Of a DNA stretch of 64,000 bases, positions 40,627 through 49,081 are shown one piece after another; position 1 is the stretch's first letter; the number at the start of each line of letters is the position of its first letter. Source of the stretch: Blastococcus sp. TF02-09 (GTDB taxonomy: Bacteria > Actinomycetota > Actinomycetes > Mycobacteriales > Geodermatophilaceae). The translations under genes were made by a program, and so were the position numbers. The DNA is taken from NCBI RefSeq assembly GCF_003319105.1, contig NZ_QOHH01000001.1, positions 248,001-312,000 on the forward strand, written 5' to 3'. The notes beneath the pieces are model-generated. The model was not told the origin of the DNA and made no database searches. It saw only the letters and a list, made by a program, of their open reading frames with translations.

Positions 40627-42959
40627 CGCGGTTGCCGGAGCGCCTGCGCGCCGGACGCGGGGGTGAAGGCCTCGATGAACCGGTCCCGGAACTCGTCCAT
40701 GGGCCACACCGGTGCGCTGCGGCTCGGCAGCAGTCCGTCCTGCCAGTTCCAGGCGTCGACGCGGTCGAGCACGTCGGCGTCGGAGGTGACGACGGAGATC
40801 GGCACGTGGCGGGTGGCATCGGGACCGGCGACCAGGGGCAGGGGCTGGTGGTCGCCCAGCAGGACCAGGACGAGGTCGTCGTCGTCCAGGTCGACGACCC
40901 AGGAGATCAGCGCCTCCAGGGAGTAGGCGACGGACTCGCCGTAGAGCCGGCGGACGGTGTCCGGGTCGCGCCAGGCCTCCTCCGCCTGCAGTCCCTCGGC
41001 CGGCATGGGGTCGAAGACGGAGCCGTCGCCGAGCTCCTCCCGCGGCACCATCCGGGGCAGGGGGGTCCACGGCTGGTGCGAGGTGGTGAGGTCGATCTCG
41101 GCCATCAGCGGCCCGTGATCGGGGCCGAGCTCGCGCCGCTGGAAGGCGTCGAGGACGTACTGGTCGGGCATGGGGGACCAGCTGAACGCCGGCCCCTGGT
41201 AGCCCAGGTCGAACCGGCCGTAGAGCTGGTCCAGGCCGTAGAACGAGGCGCCCTCCGGCCACGGCCGGTCGTTGGCCGGGTTGACGCCGACGGTGCGCCA
41301 CCCCGCCTGGCCGAACGCGCCGCTGAGCGTGAGCCGGTCGCTGGCCAGGAGCTGGTCGTAGCGCGACTGGTTGTCGATCCAGAGCCCCGACTGCAGCGTC
41401 GCGTGGGCCATCCAGCTGCCGCCGCCGACGATGGGGGAGTCGAGGAGGGCGCTGCGGGTCTCCTGCCCGGCCCGTGCCAGCTGCGTGTCGCCGTCGCGCA
41501 GCACCGCAGTGACGCCGGGGGAGAGGTCCGGGTCCTCCAGGGCGACCTGCCCGTAGCTCTCGACGAAGACAAGCAGCACGTCCTTGCCGCGCAGGGCGCT
41601 CAGCGGCTCGGTCTCGGGGAGCGCGGCGAGCGGGTCGGGGGAGCGGGTGGCCTCCTCGAAGCGCTGCTGGTCCTCCAGCGCCGTCCGGACGTCCCGGCCG
41701 TGGACCAGGGCCAGTCCGGCGGTGCTCGCCGAGGCGACCGGCCCGGCCGGGGCGAGCTGCAGCGACAGCGCGGCGCACACCGCCCACACGAGGCCGACGG
41801 CGGCCAGTCCCCGGACCGACCGGCGCGCGTTCCGGGCGGTCGCGCTGCTGAGCCGGAGCGTCGACCCGACGACGAGGACGGCGAGCAGGGCCAGGCCCAG
41901 CCCCGCCACGACCAGCGCGACGACGGTCGAGGCGGTCCCGATCGAGTCGCGCAGCACCCCGACCGCGGCGCGGAGGGCGCCCCAGTCGAAGACCGGGTTG
42001 AAGCGTCGGCCCCACTGCGCGGTGAAGCCGGCGTCCAGGAGCTTGACGACGACCAGCAGCGCCAGCACGGTCCCCGCGGCAGCCGCCACGACCCGCCGGG
42101 GCCGGGACGGGAGCAGCAGCCCGATCGCGACCAGGGCCAGCCCCTCCAGCGGGATGCGGGCGAACGCTGCCGGGGTCAGCTGGTCCAGCCGGGGCGGCAG
42201 GACGAGCGCCGTCCACACCACCGCCGTCGCGGCCAGCGCGCCGGCCGCCCGCACCGCCCGCCGGGTGCGCGGACCCGCGCCGGCCCGGTACAGCCAGACG
42301 ACGCTGTGCGCGAACGACTCGGCGAGCAGCAGCAGCGCGACCGCCAGCGCGACCGTGGCGGCGAGCGGCGGCAGCACGCCCGACACCGCGACGGTGAGCA
42401 CGATGCCCTGGACGGCGGCGACGACCTTGCCCCAGAAGCGGTAGGGGAGCGGAGCGGCCAGCCACGGGACCGCCCACCCGGCGACCAGCAGCACGTACCG
42501 CGCGGCGCCGATGGCCAGCACCCAGCTCCCGTGGTCGCGCGCGACCGCGACGCTCAGCACGAGGATGAGGAAGGCGTCGGCCTCGCCGTCGTAGCGGGCG
42601 CCGAACGGCGTGACGGTCCCGGTGCGGCGCGCCACCCGCCCGTCCACCGCGTCGAGCAGCAGCGCGACCGACGCCAGGACGACCAGCGCGGGCACCGCCG
42701 GCGGCCCGCCGGCGGAGTCGACGACCAGTCCCGCGGCCCCGGCGCTCAGCAGCGCCCGGGTGAGGGTGACCCGGTCCGGCGGGAGGATCGGCTGCCCGCG
42801 CCGGGCCCGCCCGACGGCCATCAGCGCGGTCGCCGCCCAGCCGACGGCGAGGCCGGCGGCCCAGCCCGCCGCGCCGAGGCCGGTGGTCAGCGAGAGGACG
42901 CCGAGGAGGGCGGGCGTGGCCAGCGCGCCGGAGGCCGCCTCCGCTCGAACAGTGCCCAC
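40623..42959 (-). CDS. CDP-alcohol phosphatidyltransferase fused to sulfatase/LTA-synthase-like domain
   Basis: The 778-residue membrane protein joins two enzymes. Residues about 55-230 carry the CDP-alcohol phosphatidyltransferase motif DGx2ARx8Gx3Dx3D between Asp103 and Asp128 (VDGRVARRTGTVTPFG, then ARYDGEAD). Then come more transmembrane segments (to about 430) and an extracytoplasmic alkaline-phosphatase-superfamily domain (about 480-750). That domain has KDVLLVFVESYGQ, PIVGGGSWMAHATLQSG, the ELGPDHGPLMAEIDLTTSHQ stretch and LVLVLLGDHQPLPLVAG. It could make a phosphodiester-linked lipid and then transfer or cleave a phospho-group outside the cell. GTG 42959 is chosen because GGAGG lies 5 bases upstream. 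Confidence 0.9.
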   Translation of the reverse strand: MGTVRAEAASGALATPALLGVLSLTTGLGAAGWAAGLAVGWAATALMAVGRARRGQPILPPDRVTLTRALLSAGAAGLVVDSAGGPPAVPALVVLASVALLLDAVDGRVARRTGTVTPFGARYDGEADAFLILVLSVAVARDHGSWVLAIGAARYVLLVAGWAVPWLAAPLPYRFWGKVVAAVQGIVLTVAVSGVLPPLAATVALAVALLLLAESFAHSVVWLYRAGAGPRTRRAVRAAGALAATAVVWTALVLPPRLDQLTPAAFARIPLEGLALVAIGLLLPSRPRRVVAAAAGTVLALLVVVKLLDAGFTAQWGRRFNPVFDWGALRAAVGVLRDSIGTASTVVALVVAGLGLALLAVLVVGSTLRLSSATARNARRSVRGLAAVGLVWAVCAALSLQLAPAGPVASASTAGLALVHGRDVRTALEDQQRFEEATRSPDPLAALPETEPLSALRGKDVLLVFVESYGQVALEDPDLSPGVTAVLRDGDTQLARAGQETRSALLDSPIVGGGSWMAHATLQSGLWIDNQSRYDQLLASDRLTLSGAFGQAGWRTVGVNPANDRPWPEGASFYGLDQLYGRFDLGYQGPAFSWSPMPDQYVLDAFQRRELGPDHGPLMAEIDLTTSHQPWTPLPRMVPREELGDGSVFDPMPAEGLQAEEAWRDPDTVRRLYGESVAYSLEALISWVVDLDDDDLVLVLLGDHQPLPLVAGPDATRHVPISVVTSDADVLDRVDAWNWQDGLLPSRSAPVWPMDEFRDRFIEAFTPASGAQALRQPR

Positions 42960-43092
42960 GGCGCCTCCGCAGCGATCCACGCCCTCGCCGCGGCTCACCG
43001 GTGGGGCGTCGAACCACGGACATGCGGTGTAGCACGGATGGGCGCCGGCGTGGGCCCGCTCCGCCACGGGAACCCGGCGGCGGGCCCGGTGA

Positions 43093-43989
43093 TCACCCGG
43101 GCGACCTGCCCGCGACGTCGAGCTGGTGGGCCAGGTAGACCAGCTCGCCGCGGGCCAGCTGGTGACGGCGGGCGGCGAGCCAGCCGGCGAGGCCGGCCGG
43201 TGCGGCCGGACCGGCCAGCTCGTCCTGGATGGTCCGGAGGATGCACTCGAGGAACCAGGCCTCGTCGTCGGGGTAGCTGCCGTCCGGGCCGGCGAGGACG
43301 ACCCAGTCCGACGAACCCGCCGCCCGAGGGGGCGCGCCGGCCGTGCGGAGGTGCCCGATCAGGTGCCGGCCGGCCCGGCGCTCCCCGGCGGGCCGGCCGT
43401 AGCGGACCCGGTCGTCCATGCTGCGGTGGTAGGCGCCCAGGACGGCGTCGTCGGCGGGGTGGTCGGGTTGGAAGACGCTGTCGCCGTCGAAGGTGACCGT
43501 GAACCAGTAGGCGCCGTCCGGGGCGAGGAGCGCCAGCAGGGGCGGCAGGACCGACGGCACGTCCACGACGTCCAGCACGGCGTTGGCGATCAGCAGGTCG
43601 ACGGGTCCGGCTCCGCCGGTCCGCAGGTAGCCGCCCAGCTCGGCCTCCATGAGCCGCACGCGCAGCCCGCCAAGGCGCACCCCGTCCGGCAGCGTCTGCG
43701 CCGGCAACCCGCGGGCCTGGGCCCACGCGGAGAGCCAGGCGCGGGAGTCCTCCAGCAGCCGGGGGTCGACGTCGAGCAGGGTGTACTCGCCGTCGCCGAT
43801 GACCTGCCAGTCCAGGAGGCGGGCCACCATCGTCCCCAGCCCCGCACCGATCTCCAGGACCCGCGGCGGGCGCGGCGGCAGCAGGCGGCGCAGCTCGTCG
43901 AGGACGGGGCGGTTGAGGGCCCGGTCGTCCACGGTCCGCTTCGCGGCCAGGTACCGGCTGTAGGGATGGCTCGCCGTCCCGGCGCTCAC
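43093..43989 (-). CDS. Class I SAM-dependent methyltransferase
   Basis: The 298-residue protein has motif I RVLEIGAGLGTMVARLLDW near residue 50, YTLLDVDPRLLEDSRAWL as motif II with the acidic ribose-binding Asp, and VDLLIANAVLDVVD as motif IV. The C-terminal part (PAAPAGLAGWLAARRHQLA) is helical and gives no substrate clue. It is coupled by a 4-base GTGA overlap to the second methyltransferase upstream. It ends 133 bases before the CDP-alcohol phosphatidyltransferase fusion; this is the widest gap in the cluster. Confidence 0.88.
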   Translation of the reverse strand: MSAGTASHPYSRYLAAKRTVDDRALNRPVLDELRRLLPPRPPRVLEIGAGLGTMVARLLDWQVIGDGEYTLLDVDPRLLEDSRAWLSAWAQARGLPAQTLPDGVRLGGLRVRLMEAELGGYLRTGGAGPVDLLIANAVLDVVDVPSVLPPLLALLAPDGAYWFTVTFDGDSVFQPDHPADDAVLGAYHRSMDDRVRYGRPAGERRAGRHLIGHLRTAGAPPRAAGSSDWVVLAGPDGSYPDDEAWFLECILRTIQDELAGPAAPAGLAGWLAARRHQLARGELVYLAHQLDVAGRSPG

Positions 43990-44756
43990 CGGTCCACTCC
44001 CTTGCGGGCCACCACCGCGAACTTCCGCACCCGGCCGCCGCCCAGCCAGTCGCACCACAGCTCGTGGGCGGCGATCAGCTCGGCCGCGGCGGTGGCCCCG
44101 ACGTGCCGGGCGACGGTGCCCGCGTCCGCCCGGTAGGACGCCAGCAGCGCGGTCGCGGTGGCGTGGTGAGCGACGCTCCACTGCTCCTGCCAGGTGACCG
44201 TGAGCCCCGCCGCCCCGAGCATGGCCCGGAGCTCCGCCAGCTCGACGAGCCAGACCGTGTCGGCGTCCGGCATCCGGGCCCGTTCTCCCGGTGCGAGCGG
44301 CCGCCCCTCCTCGACGGTGAAGGCGAACCGGCCCCCGGGCGCGAGCACCCGCACCACCTCGGCCAGGAGGGTCGGTTTGTCCGGGAAGGCGAGCATGGTC
44401 TCCAGGAGGAGGACGACGTCGACCCGGGTGTCCGGCACCGGCGGGATCTGCGCCTGCTCGAAGCGGCACGGCAGGTCCCCGGCCAGGCGGCGGGCGATCT
44501 CCACGGCGCTCGCGGAGCAGTCCAGCCCGAGGTAGCCGCACCCCAGCTCGGCCACCAGCAGGCGGCCCGGACCGGCCGTGCCGCAGCACAGGTCCAGCAC
44601 CGACACCCCCGGGCCGATACCGGCGCGGTGCGCCAGCCGGCGGATCTCGGCGGCACGCAGGAAGCTCTCCTGCCCGACGTACTCGCCCGCGGGATAGGCG
44701 GCCGCCCGGGCGTGCTCCAGCGCCGCGACGAACGGGGCGCGCCGGTCCTGCCTCAC
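43986..44756 (-). CDS. Class I SAM-dependent methyltransferase, UbiE-like
   Basis: This methyltransferase of about 256 residues has motif I VSVLDLCCGTAGPGRLLVAE, then YLGLDCSASAVEIARRLAG (motif II), VDVVLLLETMLAFPDKPTL (motif IV) and RVLAPGGRFAFTVEEG. The start is doubtful. GTG 44756 is the first in-frame start, but the only good ribosome binding site (GGAGG at 44775-44779) serves an ATG at 44770 whose frame stops after five codons. Adding one base between the two would join them, so a one-base deletion or sequencing error at the 5' end is possible. It is the first gene of the leftward cluster as defined here. Confidence 0.82.
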   Translation of the reverse strand: MRQDRRAPFVAALEHARAAAYPAGEYVGQESFLRAAEIRRLAHRAGIGPGVSVLDLCCGTAGPGRLLVAELGCGYLGLDCSASAVEIARRLAGDLPCRFEQAQIPPVPDTRVDVVLLLETMLAFPDKPTLLAEVVRVLAPGGRFAFTVEEGRPLAPGERARMPDADTVWLVELAELRAMLGAAGLTVTWQEQWSVAHHATATALLASYRADAGTVARHVGATAAAELIAAHELWCDWLGGGRVRKFAVVARKGVDR

Positions 44757-44905
44757 TGCCTGCTGCCCATGGTGCCTCCGGGATCGGCCGGTGCGGACGT
44801 CGTCGGACCGGCAGCGGACCGACCGGGGACGCCCGCACTCTGGCCGGTCCGGCGGCCGGCAGGAAGGGGGTGCCGCGCCGGGCTGCGCGCGGCGTCCCCG
44901 TCGCG

Positions 44906-46885
44906 TCAGCGACGCAGCGCGACGACGACGATCCGGCCGAGCTCGATGCGCTCGAACTCCGGCCCGGTCAGCACCCGGTCGGGGAAGGCGACCGCGTCGC
45001 GGACCGTGCGGTCGGGGAAGTCGTCGACCGTGAACGGCAGCAGCAGGTCTTCGCCCGTCCGCTGCAGCACCAGCCCGTCGACGGCGTCGAAGTCGTTGCT
45101 CCGCAGGAGGTCGGCCGCGCACGCCGAGGTCGGGCAGTCGGCGACCTCCTCGAGCAGCTCCCTGCGGTCCTCGAACCGGCCGTTGGGGTGGGAGTAGATG
45201 CTCTTGAACGTCAGGAACCCGTGCACGGGCGTCGTCGCCAGCAGGTCCACCTGCGAGGTGACCAGCACCGCCTCGTCCAGCGGGACGTCGGGCCGCAGCT
45301 CCCGCCAGGCCGCGCGGACCTCCGTCACCGGCGGGTCGGCGGGGTCGACGAAGAGCGTGGGGATGTAGGGCGGCCCGTCGGGGTCCCCGGCGGGCACCGA
45401 CCCGTCGGGGTAGCGCGTGGTCTGGGCGGTGAGCGCGTGGTGCCCCACCACCCAGTCCGCGGCGAGGTGGTGGGCCGCCGACGCCGCCGCGCCGCCCGCG
45501 ACGACGACGGCGGCGAGCCGGGGGAGCCACGCGGCGCGGGCCGCCGGCCCGGTGCGCCGGGACCAGCGGCCCAGCCAGTCGGCGGCACCGACGACGCCTG
45601 CGGCGAGCAGGACCAGGAGCAGGGCGTCCTGCGTCTTGAAGGCCAGGAAGCCGACGTCGGCGCGCTCGGCCAGGGCACCGAGCCCCAGGGTGGCGCAGCA
45701 GCCGAGGACGGCCAGCCCCAGCCCGGCGGCGAGCGGGTAGGTGGCGCCGCCCAGGTCCCGGCCGCGCAGCCGGCACCAGGTGGCCCAGGCCAGCCAGACC
45801 AGGCCGACCACCCCGGCGGCCTGCGCCTCCTCGAACACCGACGGCAGCACCAGCTCGTGGCCGCCGGGGAAGCCGTAGCGCAGCTGCAGGCCGTCCGACG
45901 GGAACCGCAGCCGGGCCACGACCAGGGGCACCCAGGTGGGCGCGGCCACCGCGACGGCGACGGCGCCGATCGCTGCGGCCCGCCGCAGCGGCAGCACGGG
46001 CGCGCGGGGCGGACCGGACCGGCGGGGGACGCGGCGCCGCACCGCGTCGTACGCGAGCGCCAGGAGCGTGGCCAGGCCGAAGGGCAGGAACCAGTAGGTG
46101 TGCACGAGCGCGAGCAGGCCGAGCACCGCGCCGAGCCGCCAGGCCGGCCAGCGCGCCACCCCCGGCGCCCGCACGTCGCGCACCGCCAGCAGGAACCACG
46201 GCAGCAGGCAGGCGAGCACCAGCCACTCGTCGGGCTTGTGCGGCTCGGCGGTCCAGATGGTCACGAGGGCGGCGGCCGGGAGAGCGCCGGCCACCGGCCG
46301 CCAGAGGAGGTAGGCGGCCAGCGGGACCAGCACGCCGACGAGCAGCTGGACCGGCTTCACCGCCTCCCAGCCGGGCACGTCGGTCAGCGCCGCGAGCCGG
46401 CCCTGGATCCAGCCCAGCGCGGGCGGGTAGTAGGCGGGCAGACCGCGGTAGTTGTAGTCGAATAACCCCGGCGTCTCGGCGTAGCGGGTGGCCATCTGCG
46501 TGCGGAAGGCGGAGTCGGAGTACAGCCCGCCCCAGCCCCAGCGGGTGCCGTGCAGCGCCGCCGTGGCCGCCGCACCGATCAGCACGCCCGCGAGGACGGC
46601 CCCGGCGTCCGCGGCCGCGCGCGGGCGGTGGCGGGCGGCGAGGGCGACAGCCACGCCGGCCACACCGCCGAGGACGGTCAGGACCGGCACGAGGCGGTCG
46701 CGCCACTCCTCCTCCACGACCGACACGTCCCAGAGCGCGACCAGCCCGGCGGTGACGGCCCAGCCCACGAGAGCCGCGGCCAGGAGCAGGAGCGGGCGCA
46801 GCCGGCCGACGTGCCGCCGGGCACGCGGTGCGGGGGAGGGAGGAGGTGGGGCGGTGCGCACGTCCTCGGCGGCGGGGGTGCTCAC
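44906..46885 (-). CDS. AftA-like GT-C arabinofuranosyltransferase-family membrane protein
   Basis: The 659-residue protein has about 11-13 transmembrane segments over residues 25-460 and a C-terminal extracytoplasmic domain. The first loop reads YSDSAFRTQMATRYAETPG, then NYRGLPAYYPPALGWIQGRL and VPGWEAVKPVQLL. This resembles the N-terminal region of galactan 5-O-arabinofuranosyltransferase AftA (GT85), which primes arabinan on galactan from decaprenyl-phospho-arabinose. Whether this organism makes arabinogalactan is not shown here; the enzyme may use another polyprenyl sugar. GTG 46885 follows GGCGG. It lies 149 bases upstream of the methyltransferase pair and is divergent from the MarR gene. 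Confidence 0.75.
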   Translation of the reverse strand: MSTPAAEDVRTAPPPPSPAPRARRHVGRLRPLLLLAAALVGWAVTAGLVALWDVSVVEEEWRDRLVPVLTVLGGVAGVAVALAARHRPRAAADAGAVLAGVLIGAAATAALHGTRWGWGGLYSDSAFRTQMATRYAETPGLFDYNYRGLPAYYPPALGWIQGRLAALTDVPGWEAVKPVQLLVGVLVPLAAYLLWRPVAGALPAAALVTIWTAEPHKPDEWLVLACLLPWFLLAVRDVRAPGVARWPAWRLGAVLGLLALVHTYWFLPFGLATLLALAYDAVRRRVPRRSGPPRAPVLPLRRAAAIGAVAVAVAAPTWVPLVVARLRFPSDGLQLRYGFPGGHELVLPSVFEEAQAAGVVGLVWLAWATWCRLRGRDLGGATYPLAAGLGLAVLGCCATLGLGALAERADVGFLAFKTQDALLLVLLAAGVVGAADWLGRWSRRTGPAARAAWLPRLAAVVVAGGAAASAAHHLAADWVVGHHALTAQTTRYPDGSVPAGDPDGPPYIPTLFVDPADPPVTEVRAAWRELRPDVPLDEAVLVTSQVDLLATTPVHGFLTFKSIYSHPNGRFEDRRELLEEVADCPTSACAADLLRSNDFDAVDGLVLQRTGEDLLLPFTVDDFPDRTVRDAVAFPDRVLTGPEFERIELGRIVVVALRR

Positions 46886-46993
46886 CTGCCGCCGTGGCCG
46901 TCCGCCGGCGCCGGGAGCCGGAGGGACGCCGGGCGCGAGGTCATGCGCCCATTCTGGCCCAGCACCGTGGCCGGGGGTCCCGGCCGTGTGGCG

Positions 46994-47030
46994 CACTTCA
47001 TCGCGGGACGTCAAACGTCTCACTTCATCG
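46994..47030. promoter_or_regulatory. Putative MarR operator region
   Basis: CACTTCATCG occurs twice, at 46994-47003 and 47021-47030, and GACGTCAAACGTC (5-base arms around CAA) lies between at 47007-47019. The sites stand just upstream of the MarR promoter, so autoregulation by the MarR protein is likely. Confidence 0.45.
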
Positions 47031-47046
47031 ACAGTTGCATCTGCGT

Positions 47047-47052
47047 TAGTGT
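47047..47052 (+). promoter_or_regulatory. Leaderless -10 box (TAGTGT) of the MarR-efflux operon
   Basis: TAGTGT ends 6 bases before the GTG at 47059 and no ribosome binding site is present, so the transcript probably starts at or next to the start codon. Confidence 0.5.
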
Positions 47053-47058
47053 TCTCCG

Positions 47059-47529
47059 GTGCCCACCCAGCCCGAGGATCTCTACGACGTGCTCGTGGAC
47101 TTCCTGACCCGCCTGATGAACCTCAGCGAGTCCGACGGCCTGGACGCACTGATCGAGAGCGACCTGTCGTTCTCGCAGGCGCGCGCGCTGTTCCTGCTCT
47201 CCAAGACCGCCGAGCCGATGCCGATCCACTCCATCGCCCAGGCCCTGGGCCTGTCGATGGCCGCGGCCGGCCGGAACGTCGACCAGCTGGTCGGCCTGCA
47301 CCTGGTCGAGCGCAGGGAGAGCGCGAGCGACCGCCGGGTGAAGCTCGTGTCGCTGACGCCCGGCGGCGAGAAGCTCGTGGCCCAGCACATCGAGGCCAAG
47401 CGCGAGTCGCTCCGGGCCTTCGCCCAGACCCTCGCCCCGGAGCAGCGCGACCAGCTGCACGGGGCACTGACCGACATCCTCGCGGGCGGCGCCCTCCGCC
47501 CGGCCCTTGACCAGGAGACCTGCCTGTGA
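47059..47529 (+). CDS. MarR-family transcriptional regulator
   Basis: The 156-residue winged-helix protein shows LSFSQARALFLLSKTAEPMP leading into the recognition helices (IHSIAQALGLSMAAAGRNVD). The wing is VERRESASDRRVKLVSLTPGG. The MarR signature D-x-R-x5-T-x-x-G is SDRRVKLVSLTPGG. It probably represses its own operon and releases DNA on binding a phenolic or drug-like ligand. Its stop overlaps the start of the efflux pump gene (GTGA), so regulator and pump are made together. The promoter is probably leaderless and flanked by paired repeats. Confidence 0.93.
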   Translation: MPTQPEDLYDVLVDFLTRLMNLSESDGLDALIESDLSFSQARALFLLSKTAEPMPIHSIAQALGLSMAAAGRNVDQLVGLHLVERRESASDRRVKLVSLTPGGEKLVAQHIEAKRESLRAFAQTLAPEQRDQLHGALTDILAGGALRPALDQETCL

Positions 47530-49016
47530 CCGACTCCGCTCCACCGTTGCCACCGGCATACCCCGAGAAGATCGACGGGGCGGTGCTCAAGATCGCCGGT
47601 GTCGTCGTGCTCGGCGCCATCATGTCGATCCTCGACATCACCGTGGTCAGCGTCGCGCTGCCCACCTTCCAGGACGTCTTCGACGCCACCTACGCCACGG
47701 TCGCCTGGACCATGACGGCCTACACGCTGGCGCTGGCCACCGTCATCCCGCTCACCGGCTGGGCCGCCGACCGCTTCGGCACCAAGCGCCTCTACCTGGC
47801 CGCGCTGTTCCTGTTCACCGCCGGCTCGGTGCTGTGCGCGGTGGCGACCTCGATCGAGATGCTCATCGCCTTCCGCGTCGTGCAGGGCCTCGGCGGCGGC
47901 ATGCTCATGCCGCTGGGCATGACGATCCTGACCCGCGCCGCGGGCCCGGACCGCATCGGCCGGCTCATGGCCGTGCTGGGCATCCCGATGCTGCTGGGCC
48001 CCATCGCCGGCCCGATCCTCGGCGGCTGGCTGATCGACATCGCCTCGTGGCACTGGATCTTCCTGATCAACCTGCCGATCGGCCTCGTGGCGCTCGCCTA
48101 CGCCTCCGCCGTGCTGCCCAAGGACCAGCCCAGCCCGACCGAGCGGTTCGACTTCCTCGGCATGCTGCTGCTCTCGCCGGGTCTGGCCCTGTTCCTGTTC
48201 GGCGTCTCCTCGATCGCCGAGGGCGGCGAGGGCGCGTCCTTCGGCCCGCGGGTCTGGGTGTCGGCCACGATCGGCGTCGCGCTGATCCTGGTGTTCGTGG
48301 CCCACGCGCTGCGGACGGACAAGCCGCTGATCGACCTGCGGCTGTTCCGCAACCGGCGGCTGACGATCGCCACGGTGTCGATGTTCGTGTTCATCATCGC
48401 GTTCATGGGTGCCGGGCTGCTGTTCCCGTCGTACTTCCTGCAGGTGCGCGGTGAGACGACGCTGATGGCCGGTCTGCTCATCGCCCCCCAGGGTCTGGGC
48501 GCCATGGTGACGATGCCGATCGCCGGCGTCCTCGCCGACAAGGTGCCGATCGGCCGGACCGTGCCGGTCGCCCTGCTCGTGATGGCCGCCGGCTTCTTCG
48601 CCTTCACGCAGGTCGACGCCGACACGCCCTACCCGCTGCTCTGCGGCGCGCTGTTCGTGATGGGCCTGGGCATGGGCGGCACGATGATGCCGATCATGAC
48701 CTCGGCGCTGAAGTCGCTGAGCAACGCCGAGGTCGCCCGCGGCTCGACGCTGGTCAACATCGTCCAGCAGGTCGGTGGCTCCATCGGCACTGCGGTGCTG
48801 TCGGTCGTGCTGACCAACCAGATCCGGTCGCGGCTGGAGAACACGACCGACCCGCTGCAGTCGATGGCGGAGGGCTTCGGGGCGACGTTCATGGTCGCCT
48901 TCGTCCTGGTCCTGCTCGCCCTCGTCCCGGTGGCGTTCCTGCCGCGGAAGAAGGAGGAGTCCCACCTCCTCGACGACGAGGACGGCGCGACGCCCGCGCC
49001 GGTGCTCATGCACTGA
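47526..49016 (+). CDS. MFS transporter, DHA2 family (EmrB/QacA type, 14 TM)
   Basis: The 496-residue exporter has about fourteen transmembrane segments. DHA2 motifs are visible: LDITVVSVALPTFQDVF (motif D1), GWAADRFGTKRLYL (motif A) and LGIPMLLGPIAGPILGGWLI (motif C, the antiporter signature). It exports hydrophobic drugs or toxic metabolites in exchange for protons. The C-terminus is polar and short (RKKEESHLLDDEDG). It is cotranscribed with the MarR gene (4-base overlap) and followed by a perfect 16-bp hairpin terminator. Confidence 0.93.
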   Translation: MTDSAPPLPPAYPEKIDGAVLKIAGVVVLGAIMSILDITVVSVALPTFQDVFDATYATVAWTMTAYTLALATVIPLTGWAADRFGTKRLYLAALFLFTAGSVLCAVATSIEMLIAFRVVQGLGGGMLMPLGMTILTRAAGPDRIGRLMAVLGIPMLLGPIAGPILGGWLIDIASWHWIFLINLPIGLVALAYASAVLPKDQPSPTERFDFLGMLLLSPGLALFLFGVSSIAEGGEGASFGPRVWVSATIGVALILVFVAHALRTDKPLIDLRLFRNRRLTIATVSMFVFIIAFMGAGLLFPSYFLQVRGETTLMAGLLIAPQGLGAMVTMPIAGVLADKVPIGRTVPVALLVMAAGFFAFTQVDADTPYPLLCGALFVMGLGMGGTMMPIMTSALKSLSNAEVARGSTLVNIVQQVGGSIGTAVLSVVLTNQIRSRLENTTDPLQSMAEGFGATFMVAFVLVLLALVPVAFLPRKKEESHLLDDEDGATPAPVLMH

Positions 49017-49040
49017 CCGCACCCGCCCCCACGGGGCACG

Positions 49041-49076
49041 GCGACGGCCCTCCCGGTCCTCCGGGAGGGCCGTCGC
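49041..49076. terminator. Strong bidirectional hairpin terminator
   Basis: A 16-bp perfect stem (49041-49056 with 49061-49076, starting GCGACGGCCCTCCCGG) closes a TCCT loop. It lies between the convergent efflux pump and VOC genes, whose stops are at 49016 and 49082. Confidence 0.9.
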
Positions 49077-49081
49077 TGCGT

